This document shows, one piece after another, positions 1 through 16,543 of a stretch of DNA of 64,000 bases (positions are counted from its first letter, which is position 1; each line of letters opens with the position of its first letter). Source of the DNA: Maritimibacter sp. (GTDB taxonomy: Bacteria; Pseudomonadota; Alphaproteobacteria; Rhodobacterales; Rhodobacteraceae); the NCBI GenBank assembly GCA_017792445.1, contig CP051232.1, positions 2,454,001 through 2,518,000 of the forward strand, in the 5' to 3' direction. Position numbers and translations under genes: made by a program. Below the pieces are notes generated by a model. It did not search any database and was not told the origin of the DNA. It saw only the letters and a program-made list of their open reading frames with translations.

Positions 1-11
1 AGCTCAAGTGA
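1..11 (+). CDS. rplL: 3' end of ribosomal protein L7/L12 gene (partial)
   Basis: The first eleven bases read as the end of a glutamate codon, then Leu, Lys and a TGA stop. An E-L-K C-terminus is usual for alphaproteobacterial L7/L12, and rplL is almost always the gene directly upstream of rpoB. Only three residues are visible, so the call rests mainly on position. Confidence 0.6.
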
Positions 12-257
12 TTTCCGCCGTCCCGATGCGGGACGGATGAGAAGTTCGAACACGGCTGGATCCGGGCATTCCCGGGTCCAGCCATCCGCGTCTCAGGAAG
101 GGCTTTGCAGCCCAGAGCCCTTCCTAAGGTGCGGAAACCGATCGGGCGGCAGCCGGTGGGACGGCTGCCAGGGATAGATCGGTCCCACCTGACCCAAGGG
201 CGCATTGCCGTAGCCCCGACGGCGATGCGTTTGCGAAGATGAGAGGTGTATTCCCTT
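12..257 (+). promoter_or_regulatory. highly structured rplL-rpoB spacer, possible attenuator or pseudoknot RNA
   Basis: The spacer is almost entirely inverted repeats: H1 18-25/29-36 (8 bp), H2 54-66/71-83 (13 pairs, one G-U), H3 95-104/116-125 (10 bp), H4 148-154/163-169 (7 bp) enclosed by 137-143/177-183 (7 bp), and H5 201-211/219-229 (11 pairs, one G-U). The 8-base loop of H4 (155-162) is perfectly complementary to 182-189. This allows either a pseudoknot or an alternative hairpin that breaks the outer stem. No hairpin has a long U-run, so processing, attenuation or translational control are all possible. In Escherichia coli the same spacer carries an attenuator and an RNase III site. The rpoB ribosome-binding site GAGAGG lies just after H5, at 241-246. 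Confidence 0.7.
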
Positions 258-4394
<4,137 letters not shown>

Positions 4395-4395
4395 A

Positions 4396-4450
4396 GGTGC
4401 GCGACCAGCGCGCACCCTACCAACCGTAGGGTGCGTGGCTTCCACGCACC
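4396..4450. repeat. palindromic spacer between rpoB and rpoC with alternative pairings
   Basis: Four complementary segments lie in order: 4396-4403, 4409-4420, 4426-4438 and 4442-4450. Segments 1 and 2 form an 8-bp hairpin (GGTGCGCG/CGCGCACC). Segments 3 and 4 form a perfect 9-bp hairpin with a CTT loop. Segments 2 and 3 form a competing 10-bp hairpin (4411-4420/4426-4435). The geometry resembles an attenuator, but no U-run follows. A mobile-type palindromic repeat inserted between the two genes is the alternative reading. Confidence 0.65.
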
Positions 4451-4476
4451 TTCCCCCTCCCAACGCCCCTGATTAG

Positions 4477-8727
<4,251 letters not shown>

Positions 8728-8750
8728 TCGACGGACTGATCTGAAACAGG

Positions 8751-8782
8751 AAACGCCCCGCCCGGAAACGAGCGGGGCGTTT
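8751..8782 (+). terminator. intrinsic terminator of the rpoBC operon
   Basis: Perfect 11-bp stem (8751-8761/8772-8782) with a 10-base loop, 24 bases after the rpoC stop. The descending arm ends in TTT and is followed by CGCTTTG. Confidence 0.85.
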
Positions 8783-8843
8783 CGCTTTGCGTGGGGGCGA
8801 CGCTTGGCGCCCTGTGGGGGCCGGGCGCGAGGCTTGGCCAATC

Positions 8844-8857
8844 CTGACCTGGATCAA
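8844..8857. promoter_or_regulatory. FNR/FixK-type box upstream of phaC
   Basis: CTGAC-N4-ATCAA matches the FNR/FixK consensus TTGAY-N4-RTCAA at nine of ten defined positions, with one perfect half-site. It lies about 86 bases before the phaC start, a distance suited to activation by an FnrL-type regulator under low oxygen. No regulator gene of that family is in the window. Confidence 0.5.
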
Positions 8858-8942
8858 GGCGCGGGCTACGTGTCCGTGTCACATTCAGCGGCGACAATGC
8901 TTCCTGCCCCACCTGCCGCAGGCCCGCCGGAAAGGCCCAATC

Positions 8943-10685
8943 ATGAACAAGCTTCTGCCCCTGCCGGATCGCCCCGGCAACATGCCCTTGGCGGACGATA
9001 TCGCGCCCGCCTACCATGCCATCAACCGCGTGGTCCGCTCGCGTATCGCCCAGTCGACATCCGGAACCTCGCCCTATTCCGTAGGCTCCGCTTGGATCGA
9101 CTGGATGCGGGACGCAGCGACCGCGCCCGGTCTCGGCGCCGAACTGGCCGAACGCTTCTGGCGCGACCAGTGGCTCGCATGGCTGGGCGCGCTGGATGCC
9201 GAAGGGGGCCTTGTCCCCGACCGCAGCGACCACCGCTTCGACGCGCCCGAATGGGATCGCCTGCCGTTCCGGTTCTGGAAGCAGTCCTTCCTCGCCGCGG
9301 AAGACTTCTGGGCGCGGGCCGCGCAGGGCACGGGCCGGCTGAACCGCCACACGGCCGATCGCATCGCGTTCCTGACCCGGCAGGTGCTGGACGCGATGTC
9401 GCCGTCCAATGCGATCGCCACCAATCCCGTCGCGCTGAAACGCACGATCGAAACGCTGGGGCTGAACCTCGTCCACGGGGCGCAACTGATGGCCGAGGAC
9501 GTGGCCGAGGTGATCTCGGGCCAGCCTTCGGCCAGTGGGACGTTCCGCGTGGGCGAGACCATCGCCTGCACGCCCGGAGAAGTCGTGTATCGCAACGAGT
9601 TGTTCGAACTTATCCAATACCGGCCCACGACCGAGAAGGTGCATGCCGAGCCGGTGCTGATCGTGCCCGCTTGGATCATGAAATATTACATCCTCGACCT
9701 CAGCCCGGAGAACTCGATGGTGCGCTTCCTGCTGGATCAGGGGCACACGGTGTTCTGCATCTCGTGGGTCAACCCGACGGCAGAGCTTCGCGAGAAGGGG
9801 CTGGACGCCTATCGCCGTCACGGCGTGCTGGAGGCGCTGGAGCAGGTGAACCGTATCTGTCCCGACCAGAAGGTTCACGCCTGCGGGTACTGCCTTGGCG
9901 GTACGATCCTTGCCATCACCGCTGCGGCGATGGCCGGGAAGGGGGACGACCGCTTCGCCTCGATCACGCTGATCGCGGCGCAGACCGATTTCACCGAGGC
10001 CGGCGAACTGATGCTGTTCGTGGACGAGACACAGGTCGGTTTCCTTGAAGACCTCATGTGGTCGCAGGGCTATCTAGACAGCGCGCAGATGGCCGAGACC
10101 TTCCAGTTCCTGAAGGCGCGCGACCTGATCTGGTCACGGCACGTTCACCGCTATCTGATGGGCGAGGACGAACGCGAGTTCGATATCGCGGTCTGGGCCA
10201 AGGATGCCACGCGCATGCCTTACCGGATGCATTCCGAATACCTGCGCGGCCTGTTTCTGGAAAACCGGCTGACCGCCGGACGTTTCGACGTGGAAGGCCG
10301 GGTGATCGCGCTGAAGGACATCACGGCCCCGTTCTTCGTGCTTGGGACCGAGCGGGATCACATCGCCCCGTGGCGGTCAGTTTACAAGGCGGCCTTGTTC
10401 ACCAACAACGACCTGACCTTCGCGCTGACAGGGGGCGGCCATAACGGCGGCGTGCTGTCCGAGCCGGGCCACAAAGGGCGCCGCTATCGCTTGGGTCACC
10501 GTACGCCGGGCAAGCGGTACATGGATCCCGATACGTGGTTCCGGAACCACGAGCCTGTCGAGGGGTCATGGTGGGAAGCCTGGGCCGACTGGCTGAACCG
10601 GCAGAGCAACGGCAAGAAGGTGGCCCCGCCCGAAATGGCGGCGTCGCTTGGAGCCGCGCCGGGGCAATACGTTCTGGTGCACTGA
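8943..10685 (+). CDS. phaC: class I polyhydroxyalkanoate synthase
   Basis: Polymerises 3-hydroxyacyl-CoA (typically 3-hydroxybutyryl-CoA) into storage polyester at the granule surface. The protein is 580 aa from the ATG at 8943, the usual class I length; GGAAAGG precedes the start. The lipase-box variant G-Y-C-L-G-G gives catalytic Cys317. Asp472 (T-E-R-D-H) and His500 (G-G-G-H-N-G-G) complete the triad. The N-terminal synthase domain is followed by the alpha/beta hydrolase core. It stands alone: no phasin, depolymerase, phaA or phaB is adjacent. An FNR-type box lies upstream. The open frame continues upstream to 8787 but without family similarity. Confidence 0.92.
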   Translation: MNKLLPLPDRPGNMPLADDIAPAYHAINRVVRSRIAQSTSGTSPYSVGSAWIDWMRDAATAPGLGAELAERFWRDQWLAWLGALDAEGGLVPDRSDHRFDAPEWDRLPFRFWKQSFLAAEDFWARAAQGTGRLNRHTADRIAFLTRQVLDAMSPSNAIATNPVALKRTIETLGLNLVHGAQLMAEDVAEVISGQPSASGTFRVGETIACTPGEVVYRNELFELIQYRPTTEKVHAEPVLIVPAWIMKYYILDLSPENSMVRFLLDQGHTVFCISWVNPTAELREKGLDAYRRHGVLEALEQVNRICPDQKVHACGYCLGGTILAITAAAMAGKGDDRFASITLIAAQTDFTEAGELMLFVDETQVGFLEDLMWSQGYLDSAQMAETFQFLKARDLIWSRHVHRYLMGEDEREFDIAVWAKDATRMPYRMHSEYLRGLFLENRLTAGRFDVEGRVIALKDITAPFFVLGTERDHIAPWRSVYKAALFTNNDLTFALTGGGHNGGVLSEPGHKGRRYRLGHRTPGKRYMDPDTWFRNHEPVEGSWWEAWADWLNRQSNGKKVAPPEMAASLGAAPGQYVLVH

Positions 10686-10782
10686 ACCGGTCGGAACGAT
10701 CGAAAGCTGTTCCAGCGACTCCGCTTATGGCGCTCGCCCTGATCCTGCGTTAAACCGTCTCCGCTAGCCCGGAGGATCAGCA

Positions 10783-12612
10783 ATGCCGTATTACCGTTCC
10801 CGCACCACTACGCATGGCCGCAACATGGCCGGGGCCCGTGGCCTTTGGCGTGCGACCGGCATGAAGGACGAAGACTTCGGCAAGCCGATTATTGCCATCG
10901 TGAACAGCTTCACGCAGTTCGTACCCGGCCACGTGCACCTGAAGGACCTTGGCCAGATGGTCGCGCGCGAGGTCGAGGCCGCTGGCGGTGTCGCGAAGGA
11001 ATTCAACACCATCGCCGTCGATGACGGTATCGCGATGGGCCATGACGGGATGCTGTACTCGCTGCCCTCGCGCGAGATCATCGCCGACTCGGTCGAGTAC
11101 ATGGTCAACGCCCACTGTGCCGACGCGATGGTCTGCATCTCGAACTGCGACAAGATCACCCCCGGCATGCTGATGGCCGCGCTGCGGCTGAACATCCCGG
11201 TGGTGTTCGTGTCCGGCGGCCCGATGGAGGCCGGCAAGGTCACGTGGGACGGCAAGGAACACGCGCTGGACCTCGTGGATGCGATGGTCGCCGCGGCCGA
11301 TGACAACTATTCCGACGAGCAGGTCGAGGCGATCGAACAGGCGGCGTGCCCGACCTGCGGTTCGTGCTCTGGCATGTTCACCGCGAACTCGATGAACTGC
11401 CTGACCGAGGCGCTGGGGCTGTCGTTGCCGGGGAACGGCTCGACGCTGGCGACTCACGCGGACCGCAAGCGGCTGTTCGTCGAGGCCGGTCACCTGATCG
11501 TGGACCTTGCCCGCCGCTATTACGAGGGCGAGGACGCAAGCGTCCTGCCGCGCAACATCGCCACCTTCGAGGCGTTCGAGAACGCGATGTCGCTGGACAT
11601 CGCGATGGGCGGGTCGACCAACACGGTGCTGCACCTTTTGGCCGCCGCGCATGAGGGCGAGATCGACTTTACCATGGCCGACATCGACCGGCTGTCGCGC
11701 AAGGTGCCCTGCCTGTGCAAGGTCGCGCCCGCGAAGAACGACGTGCATATGGAAGACGTCCACCGCGCCGGCGGGATCATGGCGATCCTCGGCGAACTGG
11801 ACCGCGCGGGCCTGCTGGATACGAAGGTGAACACCGTCCATTCGGGCACCATGGCCGACGCGCTGGAACGCTGGGACGTGAAGCGGACCAAGGCGAACTC
11901 GGTCCACGAGTTTTTCGCCGCCGCTCCGGGCGGTGTGCCGACGCAGGTCGCCTTCAGCCAGTCGCGCCGCTACGAGACGGTCGATCTGGACCGCGAAGGC
12001 GGTGTGATCCGCGCCAAGGAACACGCCTTCAGCCAGGACGGCGGGCTTGCGGTGCTGTACGGCAACCTCGCCGAGGACGGCTGCATCGTGAAGACGGCGG
12101 GCGTCGATGAATCGATCCTGAAGTTCAGCGGCCCGGCGCATATCTTCGAGTCACAGGACGACGCGGTCAGCGGCATCCTCACCGGCAAGGTGAAGGAAGG
12201 CGAAGTCGTGCTGATCCGCTACGAAGGTCCGCGCGGCGGGCCGGGCATGCAGGAAATGCTGTACCCGACCAGCTATCTGAAATCGAAGGGCCTCGGCAAA
12301 GCCTGCGCGCTTGTGACCGACGGCCGCTTCTCGGGCGGGTCCTCGGGGCTGTCGATCGGTCACGTCTCTCCCGAGGCGGCCGAGGGCGGCACCATCGGGC
12401 TGGTCGAGCAGGGCGATCTGATCGAGATCGACATCCCGAACCGGACGATCAACCTTGCCGTGGACGATGCCACGCTTGCCGCGCGGCGCGAAGCGCAAGA
12501 GGCGAAGGGCTGGACCCCCGCCAAGCCGCGCAAACGCAAGGTGACGACCGCGCTCAAGGCCTATGCGGCGCTGACGACCAGCGCGGCGAAAGGGGCCGTG
12601 CGTCAGATCTGA
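10783..12612 (+). CDS. ilvD: dihydroxy-acid dehydratase
   Basis: Dehydrates 2,3-dihydroxy-3-methylvalerate and 2,3-dihydroxyisovalerate in isoleucine and valine synthesis. The 609-aa protein follows the Escherichia coli IlvD pattern from its first residues (Y-R-S[13 protein letters not shown]). It has Cys122 in C-I-S-N-C-D-K and the Cys189/192/195 cluster. Like E. coli IlvD it has no cysteine in the early N-S-F-T-Q block, which suggests the oxygen-sensitive 4Fe-4S type (inference). GGAGG lies at 10771-10775. It precedes a sugar-type cluster, but sequence similarity favours the biosynthetic enzyme over the sugar-acid dehydratases of the same family. Confidence 0.95.
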   Translation: MPYYRSRTTTHGRNMAGARGLWRATGMKDEDFGKPIIAIVNSFTQFVPGHVHLKDLGQMVAREVEAAGGVAKEFNTIAVDDGIAMGHDGMLYSLPSREIIADSVEYMVNAHCADAMVCISNCDKITPGMLMAALRLNIPVVFVSGGPMEAGKVTWDGKEHALDLVDAMVAAADDNYSDEQVEAIEQAACPTCGSCSGMFTANSMNCLTEALGLSLPGNGSTLATHADRKRLFVEAGHLIVDLARRYYEGEDASVLPRNIATFEAFENAMSLDIAMGGSTNTVLHLLAAAHEGEIDFTMADIDRLSRKVPCLCKVAPAKNDVHMEDVHRAGGIMAILGELDRAGLLDTKVNTVHSGTMADALERWDVKRTKANSVHEFFAAAPGGVPTQVAFSQSRRYETVDLDREGGVIRAKEHAFSQDGGLAVLYGNLAEDGCIVKTAGVDESILKFSGPAHIFESQDDAVSGILTGKVKEGEVVLIRYEGPRGGPGMQEMLYPTSYLKSKGLGKACALVTDGRFSGGSSGLSIGHVSPEAAEGGTIGLVEQGDLIEIDIPNRTINLAVDDATLAARREAQEAKGWTPAKPRKRKVTTALKAYAALTTSAAKGAVRQI

Positions 12613-12701
12613 CGACATAACGTCCGGGAGGACCCTTCGGGGCGGACGAAACAGGGGGGCGCCCGCCTGCGAAAGGGCGGGTGCCGGGGGAGGAGAGACC
12701 G

Positions 12702-13679
12702 GTGACCAAGTTCGCGACGCGACTGAATTCCTTTGCCGCGCGGGCAGAGGCGGAATGGCCTGACCTCAAGGGAAAGCCGACCGCCCTGATGTGCGCGCAA
12801 CGGGCGGCCAAGGTGCCGGGCCTGACCCATGTCGACCTGAACTATCCCGACCATGTACCGGGCAACCCCGCCGAGGTGGCCGCGACGATCCGCGATTGCG
12901 GGCTCGACGTGAACGGGCTGGCGATGCGGTACTACACGAACCCCGCGTTCAAGCTTGGCGCCTTTACCCATCCCGACCGCGCCGTGCGGCAAGAGGCCAT
13001 CGACCAAACGAAGGCCGGCATCGACGCCGCGCTTGCGATGGGCGCACCGCTGATGACGCTGTGGCTGGGTCAGGACGGCTTCGACTACAGTTTTCAGGGC
13101 GACTACGCCCGCATGTGGGACGATGAGATCGCAGGCATCCGCGAGGTCGCGGCCCACGCGCCGGAGTGCATGATCTCTATCGAGTACAAGCCCAACGAAC
13201 CCCGGTCTTATGCGCTTATGCCCGATGTCGCGACCACGCTTCTGGCGATCGACGAGGTGGGGCTGCCGAACCTTGGCGTGACCCTCGATTTCGCGCATGT
13301 GCTTTACGCTGACGAGATGCCCGCCTTCGCCGCCACGCTGATCGCGCGGCGGTCGCGTCTGCTGGGGGTTCACCTGAACGACGGCTACGGCAAGCGGGAC
13401 GATGGCCTGATGGTCGGCTCGGTCCACCCGCAGGCGACGCTGGAACTGCTGTGGCAGATCGCGCGCGACGGCTTCGACGGGGTGATCTACTTCGACACCT
13501 TCCCCGACGCGTCCGGCATCGACCCGGTCGAGGAATGCGCCGCCAATATCGAGATGACCGAACGCCTGATCGGCATGGCGAAACGTGTGGCCGGGGACAA
13601 CGCGCTGCACGAGGCCATCGCGGCGCAGGACTCACCGCGCAGCCAGCGCGCGGTGCAGCGGATTCTTGGCGGGGAATAG
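12702..13679 (+). CDS. sugar phosphate isomerase/epimerase-like TIM-barrel protein
   Basis: A 325-aa protein of the xylose-isomerase-like TIM-barrel superfamily, which isomerises or epimerises sugars or cleaves related compounds with a divalent metal. Metal-ligand-type strands are visible: S-I-E-Y-K-P-N-E-P, T-L-D-F-A-H, H-L-N-D-G-Y-G and Y-F-D-T-F-P. GTG at 12702 is chosen because GGGGGAGGAGAG lies at 12686-12697. The upstream 89 bases hold two GC-rich inverted repeats (12621-12626/12643-12648 and 12662-12667/12676-12681) with no U-run. The stop is three bases before the PfkB kinase gene, so the two are surely cotranscribed. The substrate is unknown. Confidence 0.8.
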   Translation: MTKFATRLNSFAARAEAEWPDLKGKPTALMCAQRAAKVPGLTHVDLNYPDHVPGNPAEVAATIRDCGLDVNGLAMRYYTNPAFKLGAFTHPDRAVRQEAIDQTKAGIDAALAMGAPLMTLWLGQDGFDYSFQGDYARMWDDEIAGIREVAAHAPECMISIEYKPNEPRSYALMPDVATTLLAIDEVGLPNLGVTLDFAHVLYADEMPAFAATLIARRSRLLGVHLNDGYGKRDDGLMVGSVHPQATLELLWQIARDGFDGVIYFDTFPDASGIDPVEECAANIEMTERLIGMAKRVAGDNALHEAIAAQDSPRSQRAVQRILGGE

Positions 13680-13682
13680 GCG

Positions 13683-14537
13683 ATGACCGTCGCGGTCGTC
13701 GTCGGCAGCCTGCATTACGACATTTTTGTCGACGCGCCGCACCGTCCCGGCGCCGGTGAGACGGTGACGGCCCGAAGCTGGACACCGAAGTTCGGCGGCA
13801 AGGGCGGCAATCAGGCCGTCGCGCTGGCCAGCTACGGCTGCAAGGTCCGGATGGTGTCGGCTGTCGGCGACGACAGTTTTGCGCCCTTCCTGCTGGACCG
13901 TTTGGCGGCGGGAGGAGTCTCTGCCGAGCATGTCGCGCGCGTTGCCGGGGTCGGCTCAGGGATGAGCGTCGCAATCGGGGACGACGCGGGCGACTACGCG
14001 GCGGCCATCGTGTCCGGCGCGAACCTGTCCATCGATCCGCAGGCCGCGGCGGACCCGGCGCTTTGGCAGGGCGCGGCGTTCCTGCTGTTGCAGAACGAGG
14101 TGCCCGAGGCGGTCAACGTCGCCGCTGCGATGGCTGCCCATGCCAACGGTGCGCGCGTCTGCCTGAACGCCGCGCCGATGCGCCCGATGGGCGAAAACCT
14201 CGCCGCGCTGGTCGACATGCTTGTGGTCAATCAGCCCGAGGCCGAGGCGATCTGCGGCGCGCAGGTCGGCACGCTGGAAGATGCGCGGCGCGCGGCGAGG
14301 ATGCTGGCAGACCGCTTTCCCGTCGCAATCGTCACGGCAGGCGGCGCGGGTGTCGCCTTTGCCGCGAACGATCTGGACGGCGCGGTTCCGGCGCTGCCGG
14401 TCAAGGTCGTCTCGGCCCACGGCGCGGGCGACCACTTCATTGGCGCGCTTGTCTCGGCACTGGCGCATGGCGAGGCACTGCCGGATGCCGTTGCCTCTGC
14501 CAACGCAGCCGCGGCCCGGCATGTGTCCGGCGGCTGA
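13683..14537 (+). CDS. PfkB/ribokinase-family carbohydrate kinase
   Basis: A 284-aa PfkB-family kinase that phosphorylates a sugar or nucleoside with ATP. The N-terminal substrate motif reads G-G-K-G-G-N-Q-A-V. The anion-hole and catalytic motif is G-A-G-D with Asp250, inside S-A-H-G-A-G-D-H-F, where most relatives have T-T-G-A-G-D-T-F. It starts three bases after the TIM-barrel gene. Ribokinase-like spacing is clear, but the sugar cannot be named from sequence. With the FGGY kinase further on, the cluster encodes two different intact sugar-kinase folds. Confidence 0.82.
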   Translation: MTVAVVVGSLHYDIFVDAPHRPGAGETVTARSWTPKFGGKGGNQAVALASYGCKVRMVSAVGDDSFAPFLLDRLAAGGVSAEHVARVAGVGSGMSVAIGDDAGDYAAAIVSGANLSIDPQAAADPALWQGAAFLLLQNEVPEAVNVAAAMAAHANGARVCLNAAPMRPMGENLAALVDMLVVNQPEAEAICGAQVGTLEDARRAARMLADRFPVAIVTAGGAGVAFAANDLDGAVPALPVKVVSAHGAGDHFIGALVSALAHGEALPDAVASANAAAARHVSGG

Positions 14538-14612
14538 AGGCTTCTGCGTTTTCCCCTTTTCCTTGCCGCTGCGGCGCGGCATGTAGGGCAAAGCAGCTTA
14601 AGGAGACCGCCG

Positions 14613-15473
14613 ATGACCCGCACCGTCTATGTCAATGGAGAGTACGTGCCCGAGACCGAGGCGAAGGTCTCTGTCTTTGATCGCGGGTTCCTTTTCGCGG
14701 ACGGCGTCTATGAGGTGACAAGCGTTCTGGACGGCAAGCTGGTGGACTTCGACGGTCACGCCAAGCGGCTGGAACGGTCGCTGAACGAACTGGAGATGAA
14801 GGCCCCCGCGACCCGCGACGAGTTGCTGGAAATCCATCGGCAGCTGGTCGAGAAGAACGGCATCGTCGAGGGCCTGATCTATCTGCAGATCACCCGTGGC
14901 GCGCCCGGCGACCGTGACTTCGCCTATCCCGCCGCCGATGTGCCTTCGACGCTGGTGCTGTTTACCCAGAACAAGCCGGGCCTCGCGGACAATCCGACCG
15001 CGAAGACCGGCATCAAGGTCATCTCGGTCCCGGACGTGCGCTGGGGCCGCCGTGACATCAAGACGGTGCAGCTGCTGTACCCGTCGATGGGCAAGATGAT
15101 GGCCAAGGCCGCCGGCTGTGATGACGCGTGGATGGTCGAAGACGGCAAGGTGACCGAGGGCACCTCGAACAACGCCTACATCGTGAAGGGCGGCAAGATC
15201 ATTACCCGTGAACTGTCGAACGACATCCTGCACGGCATCACCCGCGCCGCCGTTCTGAAGATGGCGCGCGAGGCGCAGATGGAAGTCGAAGAGCGCAGCT
15301 TCACCATCGAAGAGGCCCAATCGGCGGACGAGGCGTTCTTCACCTCGGCCTCGGCCTTCGTGATGCCGGTGGTCGAGATCGACGGCGTCGCCGTTGGGTC
15401 CGGCGCTCCGGGCCCGATCGCGGCACGGCTGCGCGAAATCTACCTCGACGAAAGCCGCAAGGTCGCGATCTGA
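14613..15473 (+). CDS. dat: D-amino-acid transaminase, class IV aminotransferase
   Basis: A PLP-dependent fold-type IV aminotransferase of 286 aa, probably interconverting D-alanine and D-glutamate. The motif R-D-I-K-T-V-Q-L-L places the Schiff-base lysine at 150, as in Bacillus D-amino-acid transaminases. T-E-G-T-S-N-N-A-Y is the phosphate-binding part. Branched-chain aminotransferases have a different context around the lysine, so IlvE is less likely. AAGGAGA precedes the ATG. It is separated from the PfkB gene by 75 bases and from the next gene by a terminator-like hairpin, so it may be a passenger in the cluster. Confidence 0.82.
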   Translation: MTRTVYVNGEYVPETEAKVSVFDRGFLFADGVYEVTSVLDGKLVDFDGHAKRLERSLNELEMKAPATRDELLEIHRQLVEKNGIVEGLIYLQITRGAPGDRDFAYPAADVPSTLVLFTQNKPGLADNPTAKTGIKVISVPDVRWGRRDIKTVQLLYPSMGKMMAKAAGCDDAWMVEDGKVTEGTSNNAYIVKGGKIITRELSNDILHGITRAAVLKMAREAQMEVEERSFTIEEAQSADEAFFTSASAFVMPVVEIDGVAVGSGAPGPIAARLREIYLDESRKVAI

Positions 15474-15488
15474 CCCTGTGTCCCGCCA

Positions 15489-15518
15489 CCCGCGCGGATC
15501 TGCGCGCGGGGGCCTTTC
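15489..15518 (+). terminator. terminator-like hairpin after the transaminase gene
   Basis: Perfect 8-bp stem CCCGCGCG/CGCGCGGG (15489-15496/15503-15510) with a 6-base loop, followed by GGCCTTTCCC. It lies 15 bases after the stop and may separate the BtpA-to-creatininase genes into their own transcript. Confidence 0.55.
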
Positions 15519-15578
15519 CCTTCGCATGTGAACCTGCGTAGGTTGCTCCCGAAGGCGTCCGCGCCGATGGGAGGATTC

Positions 15579-16391
15579 ATGAGCAAGTTCACCGCCGTTT
15601 TTGGCGATACGAAACCCGTGATCGGGATGGTGCACCTTGGCGCGCTGCCCGGTTCGCCACTGCATGACGAAGACGCCGGGCTGGACGGCCTTGTCGCCGC
15701 CGCCCGCGCGGACCTGAAAGCGCTGCACGACGCTGGCTTCGATGCCGTTATGTTCGGGAACGAGAACGACCGGCCCTACGAATTCGACGTCGACACCGCC
15801 TCGACCGCGACGATGGCCTATGTGATCGGCCGGCTGCGCGACGAGATCACCGTGCCTTTCGGCGTAAACGTCCTGTGGGACCCCGAAAGCAGCATCGCGC
15901 TTGCCGCTGCCACCGGCGCGTCCTTCGTGCGCGAGATCTTCACCGGCACCTACGCCAGCGACATGGGGCCGTGGACCCCGGACGCGGGCCGCGCGATGCG
16001 CTACCGCGACCGGCTGGGCCGCCGCGACCTCGCCATGCTGTTTAACGTCTCGGCCGAATTCGCCGACAGTCTCGACCGCCGGTCCCTGCCAGACCGGGCA
16101 CGGTCGGCGGTGTTCTCCTCGGTTCCCGACGCGGTGCTGGTCTCGGGCCAGATCACCGGCGAGGCGGCGCGGTTCGAGGATCTGGAAGCGGTGAAGGCGG
16201 TTCTGCCCGACACCCCCGTCATGGCGAACACCGGGGTCAAGCACGCCACCGTCGCCGACATCCTGCGTGCCGCCGACGGCTGCGTCGTGGGGTCCGCGCT
16301 GAAGGTTGACGGCGATACGTGGAACCCCATCGACCCCGAACGCGCGAAGGACTTCATGGACCGTGCCCGCGCCGCGCGGGGCGGACGGTGA
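15579..16391 (+). CDS. BtpA/SgcQ family TIM-barrel protein
   Basis: A 270-aa protein of the BtpA/SgcQ family (predicted TIM barrel). Cyanobacterial BtpA affects photosystem I assembly, and Escherichia coli SgcQ sits in an uncharacterised carbohydrate operon. Family blocks seen are I-G-M-V-H-L-G-A-L-P-G-S-P, M-F-G-N-E-N-D-R-P, G-V-N-V-L-W-D-P, and A-N-T-G-V-K followed by V-V-G-S-A-L-K-V-D-G. ATG at 15579 is chosen for the preceding GGGAGG at 15569-15574. Its partnership with an M42 peptidase mirrors sgcQ-sgcX of E. coli. The reaction is unknown. It overlaps a kinase remnant by four bases. Confidence 0.82.
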   Translation: MSKFTAVFGDTKPVIGMVHLGALPGSPLHDEDAGLDGLVAAARADLKALHDAGFDAVMFGNENDRPYEFDVDTASTATMAYVIGRLRDEITVPFGVNVLWDPESSIALAAATGASFVREIFTGTYASDMGPWTPDAGRAMRYRDRLGRRDLAMLFNVSAEFADSLDRRSLPDRARSAVFSSVPDAVLVSGQITGEAARFEDLEAVKAVLPDTPVMANTGVKHATVADILRAADGCVVGSALKVDGDTWNPIDPERAKDFMDRARAARGGR

Positions 16392-16543
16392 GCGTGCTGG
16401 CGATCCTGTCGGGGCCGCCCTCCCGTGCCGCGGTTCGGGCGCAGGCGCATGACCGCTACGATCCCCGCCTTCGCGTCGATACCTCAACATGCTCTGCCGA
16501 CGCAGCGGCGGACCGGATAAGGGAGGCCATCGATGTCCTCTGA
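16388..16543 (+). pseudogene. internally deleted P-loop kinase remnant
   Basis: GTG at 16388 overlaps the BtpA stop (GTGA), and the frame ends at 16543, 11 bases into the M42 gene: the packing of a real operon member. The 51-residue product begins V-L-A-I-L-S-G-P-P-S, which looks like the strand and first half of a Walker A motif (G-P-P-[SG]-x-G-K-S/T). It then passes straight into R-Y-D-P-R-L-R-V-D-T-S and an A-A-D-R-I-R-E-A-I helix, typical of the C-terminal end of small nucleotide or sugar kinases. The G-K-S/T and the whole central domain are missing. I read this as an in-frame internal deletion. It could instead be a small peptide gene. The ancestral substrate is unknown. Confidence 0.55.

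Noticed and set aside
246-257. Upstream GTG as the rpoB start
   Set aside because: The ATG at 258 gives the conserved beta-subunit N-terminus and correct distance from GAGAGG; the GTG lies inside the ribosome-binding region.
14613-15473. Branched-chain aminotransferase (ilvE) near ilvD
   Set aside because: The R-D-I-K-T-V-Q-L-L lysine context and overall length fit D-amino-acid transaminase better.
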